A stretch of 64,000 bases of DNA from Exophiala sp. HKRS030. Taxonomy: Eukaryota > Ascomycota > Eurotiomycetes > Chaetothyriales > Herpotrichiellaceae. The translations under genes and the position numbers were made by a program. Of this stretch, positions 1-11,120 are shown in pieces (the stretch's first letter is position 1; every line of letters begins with the position of its first letter). The stretch is from NCBI GenBank assembly GCA_023897205.1, contig JAHWDD010000012.1, positions 558,001-622,000 of the forward strand, written 5' to 3'. A model generated the notes under the pieces. The model was not told the origin of the DNA. It saw only the letters and a list, made by a program, of their open reading frames with translations, and made no database searches.

Positions 1-6
1 AACGCA

Positions 7-1581
7 ATGCAATCTGCCTTGGTCAACATCATTCAGACCCAAAAGCAAACTCTCGACAGCCGCCATATGCGAGCCAAAGGTGCCTACCTGGGAGAACGTG
101 ATTGCGCTTTGGCAAAGCAAATGGATGAAGGCGAGGAGCTCCAAGCTAAGCTGAAATCAAACATCGATCGAAGGACCGCTCTTATCCACCACAAACACAG
201 GTCTGATCTGGATGTGTTTACTTCTGAGCAGGACGAATTTGAAGACGACTTGTTCTTGGAGATAAGAATGCACCTCCATGGAAAATCCGACAAAGAAGCG
301 CGAGAGCGTCGTCTGCATGAGAAATTTAAGAATCAACGTAACGAGAAGCTACAAGACCTCCTCAAGAAACATGAGATGGAGATAAAGTCTTTGACACTCA
401 GCGTTTCCACAGAGCTTGATGTGTTGAAACGGGCCAGTGACGACAAAATTACCACAATCACGACCAAATACGCCAATTATTTAGAAGCACATAGGACAAC
501 CGTGGCATCAGACCTTGCCTGGTTTCGACTCATATCCGAAAGGCGACATAACATGGTGTCCTCTCATGCCCGCCTTCTGCTTGCGGCTGTCGATGCTGAC
601 GAGGAGCCCCTCGGACTTACTGAAGAGCAAGCCGCGGCTATCGGGCCTTTTCCCACTGGACACACAGACCCACGGCAGCAAGATGATCATCTGGTGCCGT
701 CACCTGCTTCGAGTACCTCTCTTACGCCCACACCATCGATTGTCGAACTCGCTGCAACGTCGAATCGATTGCTGTCTACCTTGGAGCCCCAACTCGCACC
801 AAGCATCGACGCCGGTAGCACCGTGGATGCGTCTTCAAACCAGCTTCTAATGAACAGTGCCGAAGTATGGATAGCAGGAGGAGACCATACATCAGCTCGC
901 ACCTCGCGGACAGCTGAGGAGAACCAATTTCCGTCGGAAGCTGGGCCATCTATTCGAAGACGTGTCATGGTCGGACATGCTCGAAAGCCTAGACGGCCAT
1001 CTTCGGGTCCTCGATTCAGACCTAGCTCCTCGTCGGCCGCCAGCATTCCACCCGTACCAGAGGTGCCAACCATGTATCTCGGAGAGAACGAGTTGCATGT
1101 CAAGATGCCCGGCGCCTATCCTGTCTCGCAGAAGACTTCCAATCATGGGGAGGCCAGTGGCAGCCCGGCACAGGCTCCATCCAGGCAGCACGTATACCAG
1201 CGATACTCTTGGAGTGAGAGCAACCCTTCGGTCACAGAGTCCACAGCGTCTTTGTCCATAGTATCAGACTACTCGACGTCGCCAAGCAGCGTCGGTAGCT
1301 TGCCAATACAAGCACCGGTCACAGATGCTGCTGAGCCGCCTCCTCATCGGTCTTTGTCACCTTCGGCACTACCTGCGACACCTTTTCCGACTTCACCTGC
1401 GGCCTCTTCCCGCGAACAGCATCGGCATGCTAAGGGAATCTCCTCCTTTGACGACCTGCGGATGGCAGTGAAAGGCAGTGGTGACGGCAAGGGCAAGGGC
1501 AAGGGCAAGAAACCCAAATATACCGAAGAAGAGGTTAGAGAGCGGATGAAAAGGGCTGTGGGGGATGCGTTTGGGGCTTGA
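7..1581 (+). CDS. Coiled-coil, Ser/Pro-rich fungal protein (5' end possibly outside window)
   Basis: The reading frame of 524 codons is open from the first ATG at position 7, with only six bases of window upstream, so the true start and any earlier exons may lie outside. Roughly residues 1-200 are rich in Lys, Glu and Arg with heptad-like spacing, which predicts a long helical or coiled-coil region. Residues ~215-480 are low-complexity Ser/Pro/Thr and probably disordered. The C-terminus carries a Gly-Lys repeat encoded by (GGCAAG)4 at 1486-1509, then a short charged helix ending in DAFGA. I see no membrane segment or enzymatic motif and do not recognise the family. A cytoskeletal or scaffold role would be a guess. 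That it is coding is fairly sure from length and composition; the function is unknown. Confidence 0.7.
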   Translation: MQSALVNIIQTQKQTLDSRHMRAKGAYLGERDCALAKQMDEGEELQAKLKSNIDRRTALIHHKHRSDLDVFTSEQDEFEDDLFLEIRMHLHGKSDKEARERRLHEKFKNQRNEKLQDLLKKHEMEIKSLTLSVSTELDVLKRASDDKITTITTKYANYLEAHRTTVASDLAWFRLISERRHNMVSSHARLLLAAVDADEEPLGLTEEQAAAIGPFPTGHTDPRQQDDHLVPSPASSTSLTPTPSIVELAATSNRLLSTLEPQLAPSIDAGSTVDASSNQLLMNSAEVWIAGGDHTSARTSRTAEENQFPSEAGPSIRRRVMVGHARKPRRPSSGPRFRPSSSSAASIPPVPEVPTMYLGENELHVKMPGAYPVSQKTSNHGEASGSPAQAPSRQHVYQRYSWSESNPSVTESTASLSIVSDYSTSPSSVGSLPIQAPVTDAAEPPPHRSLSPSALPATPFPTSPAASSREQHRHAKGISSFDDLRMAVKGSGDGKGKGKGKKPKYTEEEVRERMKRAVGDAFGA

Positions 1582-2237
1582 AGCAACAGAAAGGAAGAAG
1601 TACACCGGGAGTACGGCAAGAGTCGATTGTTTCTAGATGGCATTCGTTCCAGTTTCGTCCGCCCTACACCAAGAATATACTGTACAGAGTACTTTGTATA
1701 CGTATTGTATCGTGTGACAATGCTACGACATCTCACAATCCAAAACTCGATATCAGTACTTCGCAACATGTCGCCGTGCTTCTTTTCCATCGACACTTTG
1801 CCCTCCTTCCTCTTACTCACTCTGATGACCGTCCAACGGAACGCGGCCCAAAAGGTCTGAATGGCGAGGGCGGGCGTGCGAGTTGAAAGATTGGCTTTCT
1901 CCCGTCGAGTAACCAAAGCTAGCAGGCCGTGTTCGAGACCGAATGCAGTAAAAATATACCCCAGACGGCCTTCTCCGTGACTCGAACGGCCCTGGTGCTA
2001 TCTCACACGCGATCGGGACGATGGACCAATTGAAGCAGCAAAGATTGGGATTATCTCTTTTATTTCTTATTTCCGGGGAGAGGTGGCTTTCGGTTCTTCT
2101 CCATCTTTGTATCACCTCGAGAGACTTGGTCGTAGATCTCAAGGAAGAAAAAGGGACACGCGCGGGTACGTCGTATCGTCAGTCGAGAGCCCAACGACAA
2201 TCTCTTCGTATTGGTCCCTGTCCGGCATCCCTAAAAC
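1582..2237. other. Gene-free spacer upstream of the Rieske oxygenase gene
   Basis: These 656 bp hold the 3' flank of the coiled-coil gene and the presumed promoter and leader of the Rieske gene. Short reading frames occur on both strands but none has recognisable coding character. I see no repeat or RNA gene. Confidence 0.5.
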
Positions 2238-4037
2238 ATGACTACGGTCGACAGTACCAGGTTCCTGGCCGACGGGGGATACCTACAAAAGGGTCGAGAC
2301 AAGAATATTCGTCCGGTCGACCTGGGTAGAAAGACTCACGACCTGGCCCCGTCGAGGTGAGTTTATATAATCAACCACTAAAGTAATGATTGAAGACTTG
2401 GTCTATTTGAAAAACTAACATACAACACACTTCGGACGATAAAGGTGGTATCGTGATGAAAAGATCTTTCAATTGGAAAAAAGGGCATTGTTCTCGACGG
2501 TGAGTAAAGATTTTGGCACACCCCGCTGACTGTTCGAGGGAGGTCCTGGAAATGACGACGACTGACTCGGATGCTTGTTTCATTGTAGTTGTGGCATGTC
2601 GCGAGTTTCAAGGCCAGGTTTCAAAAGGCAGGTGATTACTTGACAATGGAAGTAAGCATTTTCCCATTGGTACAGTGAAGCCAGAAGTTGAGCCATGGCA
2701 AGATGTTTGGGTGGAACTTCTTCATGATCAGAGACAAGGACGGCAACATCAACGCGTTCCACAACATCTGCCGACACCGGGGTCACCCGGTGACGCAAAA
2801 GACTTGCGGGTCGAGCACGGTACTCGCATGTCGATTTCACGGCTGGTGAGTACTCTGTCCGACCAAATCCAAAGGTTGAGATCGAAGCCGACGAAATACT
2901 AAATTGCACGCGCGGCGAACAAGGTCGTACCTCCCAACTGGTGAACTGCACAAAGCCAGAGAGTACACTGGCTTGCCGGACTTTGATCCCAAGGCTCATT
3001 CTCTTTTCAAGATCCATACCCACGTCACACCCCAAGGGTTCATCTTTGTCAATTTCGACGCTCGAGACACTCCGGCGGTGAGTTTTGAAGAACAATTCGG
3101 TGACGATTTCGAGCCGATGCCGGAGGCGGCCACGGGAAAAGAGGTCGGGAACGAGTTTGCTCTGTTTCCCAATGACGGTTGGGAGTATGACCATACTTGG
3201 AACAGCAGCGTCGGAGGAACCGAGTTTAACTGGAAGACATTCGTGGATGGGTTTCAGGTTAGTAGTGATATTGGCCAGCCTGTCTATACCTGCACGGAGC
3301 TCAAGTGAACTTTTTTCGCTCAATTGTAGGAATGCTACCACTGCCAAACCGGCCACCCGACAACCTTACCCAAGGATTTCGCATTGGATCAGTACTACCT
3401 TCGTCAAGGACACGGCGCGTCAAGGCATTTTCTGCCACCAAAGAAGGAGGGTTTGTCGGAAGCATACGTACGTTTTGGGCTTTTCCGGTCCACTCCTGCA
3501 AAATAAGACTGCTGATGCATCATTGTCTCCTCAGATAACGTGGCTGTACCCTCTTGGTGTCGTCACCTTCAGTGACAATCTCCTCTTCATCGGCCGGTTC
3601 AATGCTACGGGAGCACTCCAAACGTCCTATGACAGCGAGACCTACCGGAGGTCGAGCATGAAGAAATCGAGTTCCGAGTACGACCATTGGATGGAGCATG
3701 ATATTGCATACTGGAGATTCGTTGAAACCGAGGACGTCGAGCTGGCAGTCAGTGCCCAAAAAGGCTTCAAGAATGGTGTTCTCGGGATAGGCAGATTACA
3801 CTCCGTTGAAGGTGAGACAAGTATCTTGACCAGCACCGGAAACCCTGGACTGACGACGGGATGACAGAACACGCCGTCAAATGGTATCTGGACAAAGTGC
3901 GGGAAATCCTGGTTCAGCATGCTGAGCGTGAGAAGGCCGAAGGTAAAAACATCGACCATGCCATACCCAAAGCCCAGGCGGACGCCGTGGAGGAAGACAC
4001 ATTGTGTAAGCTGGTCGGACCGGAGCACGAATGGTAG
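2238..4037 (+). CDS. Rieske [2Fe-2S] non-heme iron oxygenase, alpha-subunit type (choline monooxygenase-like)
   Basis: Eight exons rebuild a 432-residue protein: 2238-2356, 2445-2499, 2589-2651, 2703-2845, 2924-3257, 3330-3467, 3535-3811, 3868-4037. The Rieske cluster ligands are complete: Cys102 and His104 (CRH), then Cys122 and His125 (CRFHGW). The C-terminal catalytic domain has the mononuclear iron motif E-x2-H-x4-H (His242, His247, in ECYHCQTGH) and a candidate third ligand, Asp351, in an ETED stretch. Length and order match the PF00355 plus PF00848 architecture of fungal homologues of plant choline monooxygenase and bacterial ring-hydroxylating oxygenases. Such enzymes hydroxylate or demethylate a small substrate using electrons from a reductase. 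No reductase or ferredoxin gene is nearby, so the substrate cannot be inferred from context. Intron 3 (2652-2702) uses an AAG acceptor, chosen because it restores the family motif MFGWNFF. Confidence 0.88.
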
Positions 4038-6608
4038 CTACCTACTAGTAGGCTGGTTAGCTTGTCGTCGTTGCGGGAAGAGGCAACCAGCCAGGTGCCT
4101 ACTAGGTTGTGCAAGGCCGTTTGATGACGGGAGGATGTACGGAGCGAACGGAGTGCGGCTTGTTTTGTAGAAGCTTGAGGAAATACCATGCACGTATGGC
4201 ATCGTTGATTGGTAGTGAAGCTGGCCTCGTGGTCCGAAGTCCCGCAGTCAAGCTAGTAAACGTTGCCGATAACTCGTAGAAAGTTGGAAAAGTCAACTTG
4301 TCATGGAAAAGTTGGAGTAATAATAATAATGCCATCTCAGCAATCCGATGGGGCAAGCTATCTTTGTCACTGACCGAGAGCGGTCCTCCGTAGCGTTGGT
4401 GTCAAGTCAGAACTTGCCGTGTGTTGTACAGTACTGCTCCGGAGTTTTGCTCGAGATAGGATGAATGAAATGACTCGAGCGGGTGCTCCATACGAGTACA
4501 TAAGGTAAACGGGGAGGTACCAGGTAGTGACGATAAGGTCAGAATACCCTTGTCAACTCGTAGGCTGTGCGGATACTGTGTTCCGACCTGAGACGAGATG
4601 AGCAGAGAGATTCGATTCGGCTGTCTGATATTGTACATGGAATCGCCATAGAAGTCCAATGAAGTCCTTCGTATACAGTAGATGTTGGGTTTTCCCCCTG
4701 TCCGAGGCGAATCGTCATCAAGGGAGGCTGAAGTGATTGGGTTTGATACAAATTACTGCATGATCAACAGGGTTGAAACAACGAAGCCTCCACACTTGAT
4801 GCAGATCAAGCAAGCATGGACAGAAAAATTCCGCGACAAAAATCAAGGATCTGGGATGGCGAATGGTCTGGTTTGTGGATGCCACCAAAATGTTGTATTG
4901 TAGGTACATTCAGTACATCATTTACTGTACCTACCTAGGTACCTAATCCTCGGTCCTGATTATTGAGTGTCCCACCTGATGTCCGCCTCAACAAGTCTCT
5001 TGCTCGCTCTGTTTTGGACACCTGAATCCAAAAAATGTTGGTGGGGGGAAAAATGCCCCCGAGTATTGACGCTTGACGTCAGCGCTCAGCTCAACAAAGA
5101 GCTTGCGTGGCTTGTGATATGGAGCCTTGGCCACCGGTCCAGCAGGCCTAAGCGGACTCGCTAGGGGCACCCGGCGCCTAAGGATGCTCCCAAGAAGCAC
5201 CTAACAGGCCCTAGAAGGCGCCTAAAAGAGCGATCAGATCGCTTAAAACAGTGCCGCATCTCTCCCCTACGAGTAGGGGAGTTAATTGGAAATCGTATCC
5301 GACAACGCCGCATCCCAAAACTTGGACAGATGGCGCCATCTACGTCTATTTGTTCCAGATAGAGTAGAGTACAGTACCACTAAGGTCACCTACTCGTAGA
5401 TGCTCCATGAAGAGTCGCTATAGTGTCCCCAGCCATTCGCTTTTGAGATACTCTTATCAGTAGATGCTCCGTAGGTCCTCTTACGATGTCTGCATCATTT
5501 GCCGTTGTGAATCTGATAGGAGGTCTGGCAGTACTGAAGTGTACCTACCTATGTAGACATACTTCATGAGCTTGATTAGAGTATTATGTGTCTCCCACTG
5601 ATATGAGTAGAGTCCCAACCTCCCTCAACCTGGCTCTCTCATCTTTCCCGGAATATTGGCAGACAGTCGAAACCTGGTTATTAGGGCATCGTCCGGAGGT
5701 GGTCAAGACTCCATAAGCTCGGAACACCAAGTCACTTTAGCCCCGGCAGGCAAAAAGCTTGACCATAGCAACTGCCAGACCAAGCGAGACTAGAGCGACA
5801 TGGCTGCATCGGACAGGACAAGGATGATGCATCAAACTCGATGGGTGGCTTTGGCATGTGCAGCTCAAGTCCAGCGACCATGCACCATCCCACACACCAT
5901 CCACGGCCCGCCATGCATCATCGATATCTACCTTTGTCCATGATACACAGTACGGAGTTGCGTCCCCGTGTATCACGCCGACTGCAGTTTAGATCGTGCC
6001 CAGTTTTTGAGTCGTACTGTATGCGAATGGATAGCGATTGCTCGTGCATGCAGGTGGCCATGCTCCGTCCACTTTGATCCCTGCAAGTGGCGGACTCCTC
6101 GTTCTACATTTTTTGTGGACATCTCCCCTTCAGAAAACTGGAGATGTGTACGGAGTTCGAATTGTGAATAGTCGCAACCTCTGGAGTGCTGACCGGGACT
6201 TGTTGCTCTTGTATACATGGCCGTCCTCTTCTTGTTCTCTTGCCCCTACCCGTAGCAACATTTGTCTCTACTTTGTCCTGTACTGCACGCACCTGCCTAG
6301 GTTGACCGCCCTCACACTCGCTTTGTTTACGTTGGCAGTGCCGACATTGAATTACCGTCGCCTCTATTATACTGCCGCCCTTTTTCGACACCGGTCGGTC
6401 GCTTCTACATCTCTCAATTCACCGTCACTTGCATGTCGCCCTCTTACCCTCCCACCCTCTCACCTTACCGACACAACCTCTCTCGTCCTCAAGATCCTCT
6501 GGCCTCGCGTTCAAGAAACCTCAACCGATCGCTGGTTCACCTGACGTCGCTCCCTCCCACCTAGTCGTCTCTCGTTCTTCTTGCGTCTTGACAGTAACAA
6601 CACGCCCC
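4038..6608. other. 2.6 kb gene-poor spacer
   Basis: Only short, unpersuasive reading frames are present on either strand. The stretch holds a perfect CRE-like palindrome TGACGTCA at 5074-5081, a block with two perfect short hairpins and repeated CCTA words at about 5130-5340 (listed separately), and the 10-bp palindrome TACCTAGGTA at 4932-4941. The last few hundred bases are pyrimidine-rich and probably form the leader and promoter of the DUF3405 gene. Confidence 0.5.
5145..5345. repeat. Possible remnant of a non-autonomous mobile element or structured repeat
   Basis: This block differs in texture from its surroundings. It has two perfect inverted repeats, AGCGATC/GATCGCT around one A (5229-5243) and CTCCCCTA/TAGGGGAG with a CGAG loop (5262-5281). 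It has a direct repeat GCCGCATC at 5253-5260 and 5307-5314, and several CCTAA or CCTAG words at 5150-5230. No coding potential, clear terminal repeats or target-site duplication could be identified. Calling it a transposon footprint is inference. Confidence 0.3.
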
Positions 6609-8841
6609 ATGACCAGAAGACTCACCCTTAGTGGCAGTCGCTCTGAAATGGGCTTGCTTCAAGATCCTTTAGAGCCCGAGACACCTCCGCCGAGCTGGAC
6701 TCCCGCCAAACCAGACTTCTGGAAGAAGCCGTCAAAATGGCAGATTTGCATGCCTCGATTACGTCTGCTCGTCAAAATCCTTGCCAGCCTCATTTGCTTT
6801 GCCATCCTCATCAAAATCATGGGCCAACAGCCGCCGCCTGCTCACTCATCTACGTCCCCGAAACAGCTAACAGAACAACAACTCATGGACAAGATGATGG
6901 AAGATTCCAAAAAGGAGTTGTGGCCATGGAAGTCATTTGAAACGTATGTCGGTCCTAGAATCTGTTCACATAGATGAAAACCACTTACTAACATGCCTTG
7001 CGCCCATAGACATGACGGCCTAACTCGCGGCACTTCACATCTGCATCTCTGTGAATCTGGAGAAATTGATTGCAAAAGCAAGGCACCTCATATGCTTCGG
7101 TACGATGGCTACAAGAACTTGCTGGAGCCGGTCTCGCATATTGTTTCTTGTGTCGGTCCGCGAGGCGTGCCCCTCAATGAAAGCCATGAAGACGCGATCT
7201 GGGCGTATCCAGGCAAAGCTAATGGTGAGATTGCTTGCACAAAGGTGGAAAGAAGAAAGGAGAATCTGACAATGCGCAGGCGCCGTGGAACCCACCCTTG
7301 GTTCGTATGAAGCATCTGGCTTGGATGGTAGCGTCTCGTTTGATCGTGTGGGTCGTTTCCAAGCATACGGGCTTGACCAGTTTGAGGCCATGGATTTCGA
7401 CGACATGACAAAGACATCGGACTTTGACTGGGATAGACTTGACTGGGGTGAGCTGCAAGAAACTTGCGCAGTTGCCAATAAGCAGCGATTCAAGCCAGTC
7501 AAAGAACGCCCGCAGAATTCGATCCAGTACTCCAACATCCGTCACAAGCACGACCAAGCTCCTGCCAAAACACTTTCATCCACCCTCGAGCCCGGAATGG
7601 TCAACAAGGTGAAACGTACTGCCATCCTCGTTCGCGTTTGGACAGGTGCAAAGTGGACTGCCGATGCTGTTCTAAACATTCGTGCTATGATTGCAGAAGC
7701 ATCGTTGGCAAGTGGAGGCAAATATCAAGTCTTTTTGCTATTGCACGTCAAGGACGAGAACATTCCGCTTTTTGTTGGCGAAGATGAGCCGCAGGCGACC
7801 ATCGAGAAGCATATCCCTCCCGAGTTTCGCTCCATCACTGAAGTTTGGAACCATGCACAAATCCGCAGCCTTTATTCGAACCTGGCAGAACATGCTTTCG
7901 TTGGTCGCAGCCCCTGGATGATCATTCAATGGTTTGCTCGAAATCATCCCGAGTTCGATTTTTTCTACCAGTGGGAGTTTGACGTTCGCTTCACAGGCCA
8001 CTACTTGGACTTCTTCGAATCTGTGGAAAAGTTTGGACGCGATCAGCCTCGAAAGGGCATATGGGAGCGGGCTGGTCGGGTCTACATACCTGCGATCCAT
8101 GGCGGCTTCGATACCACCTTCCGAGAGTCGACGAGGCGTGAAGATCCTCACCACGTGTGGGGCCCCGTTTCTGTTGAGGGAGTCAGACCTAGAGGACCAA
8201 AGCCTCCCAAGAAAGAGGCCGAAGACAATTATGAATGGGGCGTTGGCGAAGATGCTGACTGGATCGGCTTCTTACCGAGTTTTAATGTCACTGGCACAAA
8301 TTGGTGGTTTCGCAACTATCTTTGGGGCTACGCGCAAGGCAAATCGACCCCGAGAAGAGCCACACTCATCGCCCAGGGCAGAGTCAGTCGACGTGTTTTG
8401 GAGGTGATGAATTATGAGAACGCGGAAAATGGCCACCATATCGACGCGGAGATGTTCCCCCAGACCATGTGCCTGCACCACGGCTTGAAGTCTACTACCT
8501 TTCCCCATCCAATCTTTGCAGACCGCCATTGGCCCGCAGATGCTTTGCAAACAACTTTCAACGGGGGACCTTTCGGACAAGCTGGAGGTTATTGGAACAG
8601 TACCTTCAGCAAATGGAACGAGTACGCCTGGACAAACATGACTTGGTACTACAGCTCCGCCCAAGCCATGCCAGTCTTCCAACGACTGCTTGGTATCACC
8701 GCATTGGAAAGTGGTGGTCAAGAGTGGGAAGAAGTCTATGGTCGCGCCGTAGTTCGTCCAATGCTGCTTCATCCGGTCAAGGGTGGAAAATCCTGGCAGT
8801 GGAAAGACAACGGATGGCTCCAAACTAAGAACGGAAAGTGA
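6609..8841 (+). CDS. DUF3405 family type II membrane protein (putative glycosyltransferase-like)
   Basis: Three exons (6609-6943, 7010-7224, 7280-8841) encode 703 residues. A short cytosolic N-terminus is followed by one hydrophobic segment at residues ~50-71 (LVKILASLICFAILIKI), with no cleavable signal, giving a type II topology typical of Golgi enzymes. The luminal part, from about residue 230, carries the features I associate with DUF3405 (PF11885): a start resembling TAILVRVWTG, the YQVFLLLHVKD strand, the acidic YQWEFDVRFTGHY segment and a Trp-rich C-terminal half. The family is fungal, uncharacterised, and often described as glycosyltransferase-like; a cell-wall or glycan role is inference. 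The ATG at 6609 was chosen as the first methionine in the frame; upstream codons in the frame are Pro/Ser-rich and lack a methionine. Confidence 0.85.
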
Positions 8842-9550
8842 TCCAGTCGACGGCTTCACATATTGACGAGACCTATGGCATTTTCCCGCTCATATTCGCA
8901 TCAGCAGCGGCGTTTGGAGTTTCACAACACTTCTCGTCAGTCCGGCATTGACGCATCTGATGACTGGCTCATTGGTCCGGCTGGTTTGATAGACAATGGT
9001 TGAAGGGTTTTGGGAAGGGCGTATTGTACACACTGTATGATGATTTTTTTGCACAATGGATCAGGAGCTTCTTCATATGGAGACGAGACACAGGACATCG
9101 GGGACTAGACAGCTGGATACGAGCTACAGGCCACCAGACACAGCATGAGCTAGACTCGAATATGAACAGTCAAGAGATAGAGCTATCAAAAGCGGCCATT
9201 ATTCGGTCGTCGATAATCATAATAGATGAATGATAGAAAACATTTCAAAAATCATCATGTCTTCAGTCGAATTTAACCACCGAGTATGGAGTAGTCGATG
9301 AACATCTCTACAGCAGATATGTTTCTCGTTCGAGTAGCGCGGAAGCGAAATATGGTTTGTCGCTGTCCGGCGTTTACAAGGGCCCGAATCATGCTGCATA
9401 AAGATTCCGATCGTTGTTGCTTACTTCGCGGGGGACAACACCAAACCATTTCTTCTCGTTCATCCTAACTTGTCTGCTGTGAGATGCGTCCTTACCTGGG
9501 GATCCTCAGTATACATTCACAAGCGTATCTGCAATGTACATGGCTACCTG
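8842..9550. other. Spacer between the DUF3405 and proline-rich genes
   Basis: These 709 bp have no convincing coding sequence or RNA gene. They hold the 3' region of one gene and the promoter of the next, which is transcribed in the same direction. Confidence 0.45.
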
Positions 9551-11120
9551 ATGTCCAATCCATTTCGCCGTAGTTCTCTTGCTCAAGGCGCTGGCGGCAG
9601 CAATTCATCCAACACTTCACCCGGCCCGCGCGGCACCGAGCCCTTGGTTATAGACACGAAAGGTAGACCTCATGCCTCATTTACTTTGGAAAGCCGGACT
9701 CCATTGACCGTCTGTCTTTACAGTTCGTACCACGGCTCAGAAACATGTGAACTTTGCCTCTCCTCCTTCGATAATCTCTCCCGCCTCGTATGCCTCCTCG
9801 CCCGAATCGACTCGACAGGAGTTCCCATCAACTTTCCTCAGTTCACCCCTTCCTGCCCCTACCGACTACCGCCATGCATTTGCCATCGATCCATTTGCGG
9901 AACAGGGAGGAGATGGGGATGATAGTGCCATCGAGAAAGCATTGGAAAATGCAAGGGCCAACACCGCGATAGTGGTCGAACCAGTGGCTGCTCCCAAGAT
10001 AAACCCTGATAGTGCTGTGAAGGACACATTGGCACGCTTCGCCAGCACTCCCAGAGGACCATCCTCTGTGCAACCACTCGATACCCGGGTAAAGAAAGAA
10101 AACGCCTCGTCTAAAACGACTATGGACGTGGATGCCTTCAAGAGGATGTTGCTTACAGGAAGTGCTACATCGGGAGAGACCACAGTGCCGAATCAAACAG
10201 TGTCAACTCAATCTGTAAGTGACAACAGCTCCAGTGCGGACTCGGCTTCGATCTCACAGCATTCGCTTTTCGAGACCATCCCAAACACACGCGAGGAAAG
10301 CCCGCGCACGTCGGAAGAGCTGGACACACGGGACAATGTCGAACACAGAAGTCTGCCTGGATCTAGTTCTTCAAGCAAGCGACCACCCCCACCACCAAAG
10401 AGTCGGCGTGGAAAAGCAATAAAGGATAGCACATCTGAGTCTGGCTCCTCAAAGAAATTCGATAATTTCATCAATTCGCTTTCACTACCACCGGCACCCG
10501 ATGCCTCTTCCAATGTCTCTGCTATGAAATCGCCATCGTCAGAGCAACGTGACTTCAGTGAGCCATCAGGGGATCCTCCCATGCCCGAAGTCAGCAAGAG
10601 GGCAGCGCCACCGCCTCCTATTACTCGTCGAAAGAGTCAACAACAGCCTAGCAAGCCGATATTGACCCGAAGCAGCTCTTCACGACAGTCAGTGCTGAGT
10701 GACTCCGATCCCCCCACGAGCCCTCCGGGAACAATGACGCCCCGAGCGCCTCCTCCACCTCCTTCACGCCGTTCAACCAGCACTGGTGAGCGTCGCCCTT
10801 CGCTCGATCTCGCTTCCACTCCCGAGAATAGCAGCCAGTTGGGCCAGCAGTCCGCACCATTACAAACTCCGTCATATCTGAAGAGACCAAGTCAACTACC
10901 ACCTCCGCCAGTGCCACCGCCTCGTAGGGGTAGAGGATCCAGCCGTAGCTCCGTCGATACGCAACGACCACCCATGTCGGCCTTGGGAATCACAGAACCC
11001 ATGGAATTACAAGACGATTCTGCGGATAGACACACGAGATTTGGGGATAGGGATATTCTTGCCGATCTTGCAGCCCTTCAGAGAGAGGTAGATGCCGCAA
11101 GGGCTAGCGCGGGCCGGTAG
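9551..11120 (+). CDS. Proline-rich disordered protein with NPF, DPF and SH3-ligand motifs
   Basis: Two exons (9551-9662 and 9724-11120) give 502 residues. The N-terminus begins MSNPF, an NPF tripeptide at residues 3-5 of the type bound by EH domains. A DPF motif sits at about residues 93-95, of the type bound by AP-2 appendages. Four basic polyproline stretches follow (KRPPPPPKSRR, KRAAPPPPITRR, PRAPPPPPSRR and PPPPVPPPRRGRG), each a classical SH3-binding pattern flanked by Arg or Lys. The rest is Ser/Thr-rich and probably disordered, and the last ~30 residues look helical. I recognise no globular domain. The motif set suggests an adaptor at sites of actin-linked endocytosis, but that is inference from short motifs only. 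Confidence 0.8.

Noticed and set aside
687..1103. 138-codon antisense frame inside the first gene
   Set aside because: It is a shadow of the Ser/Pro-rich coding strand; no start context or domain.
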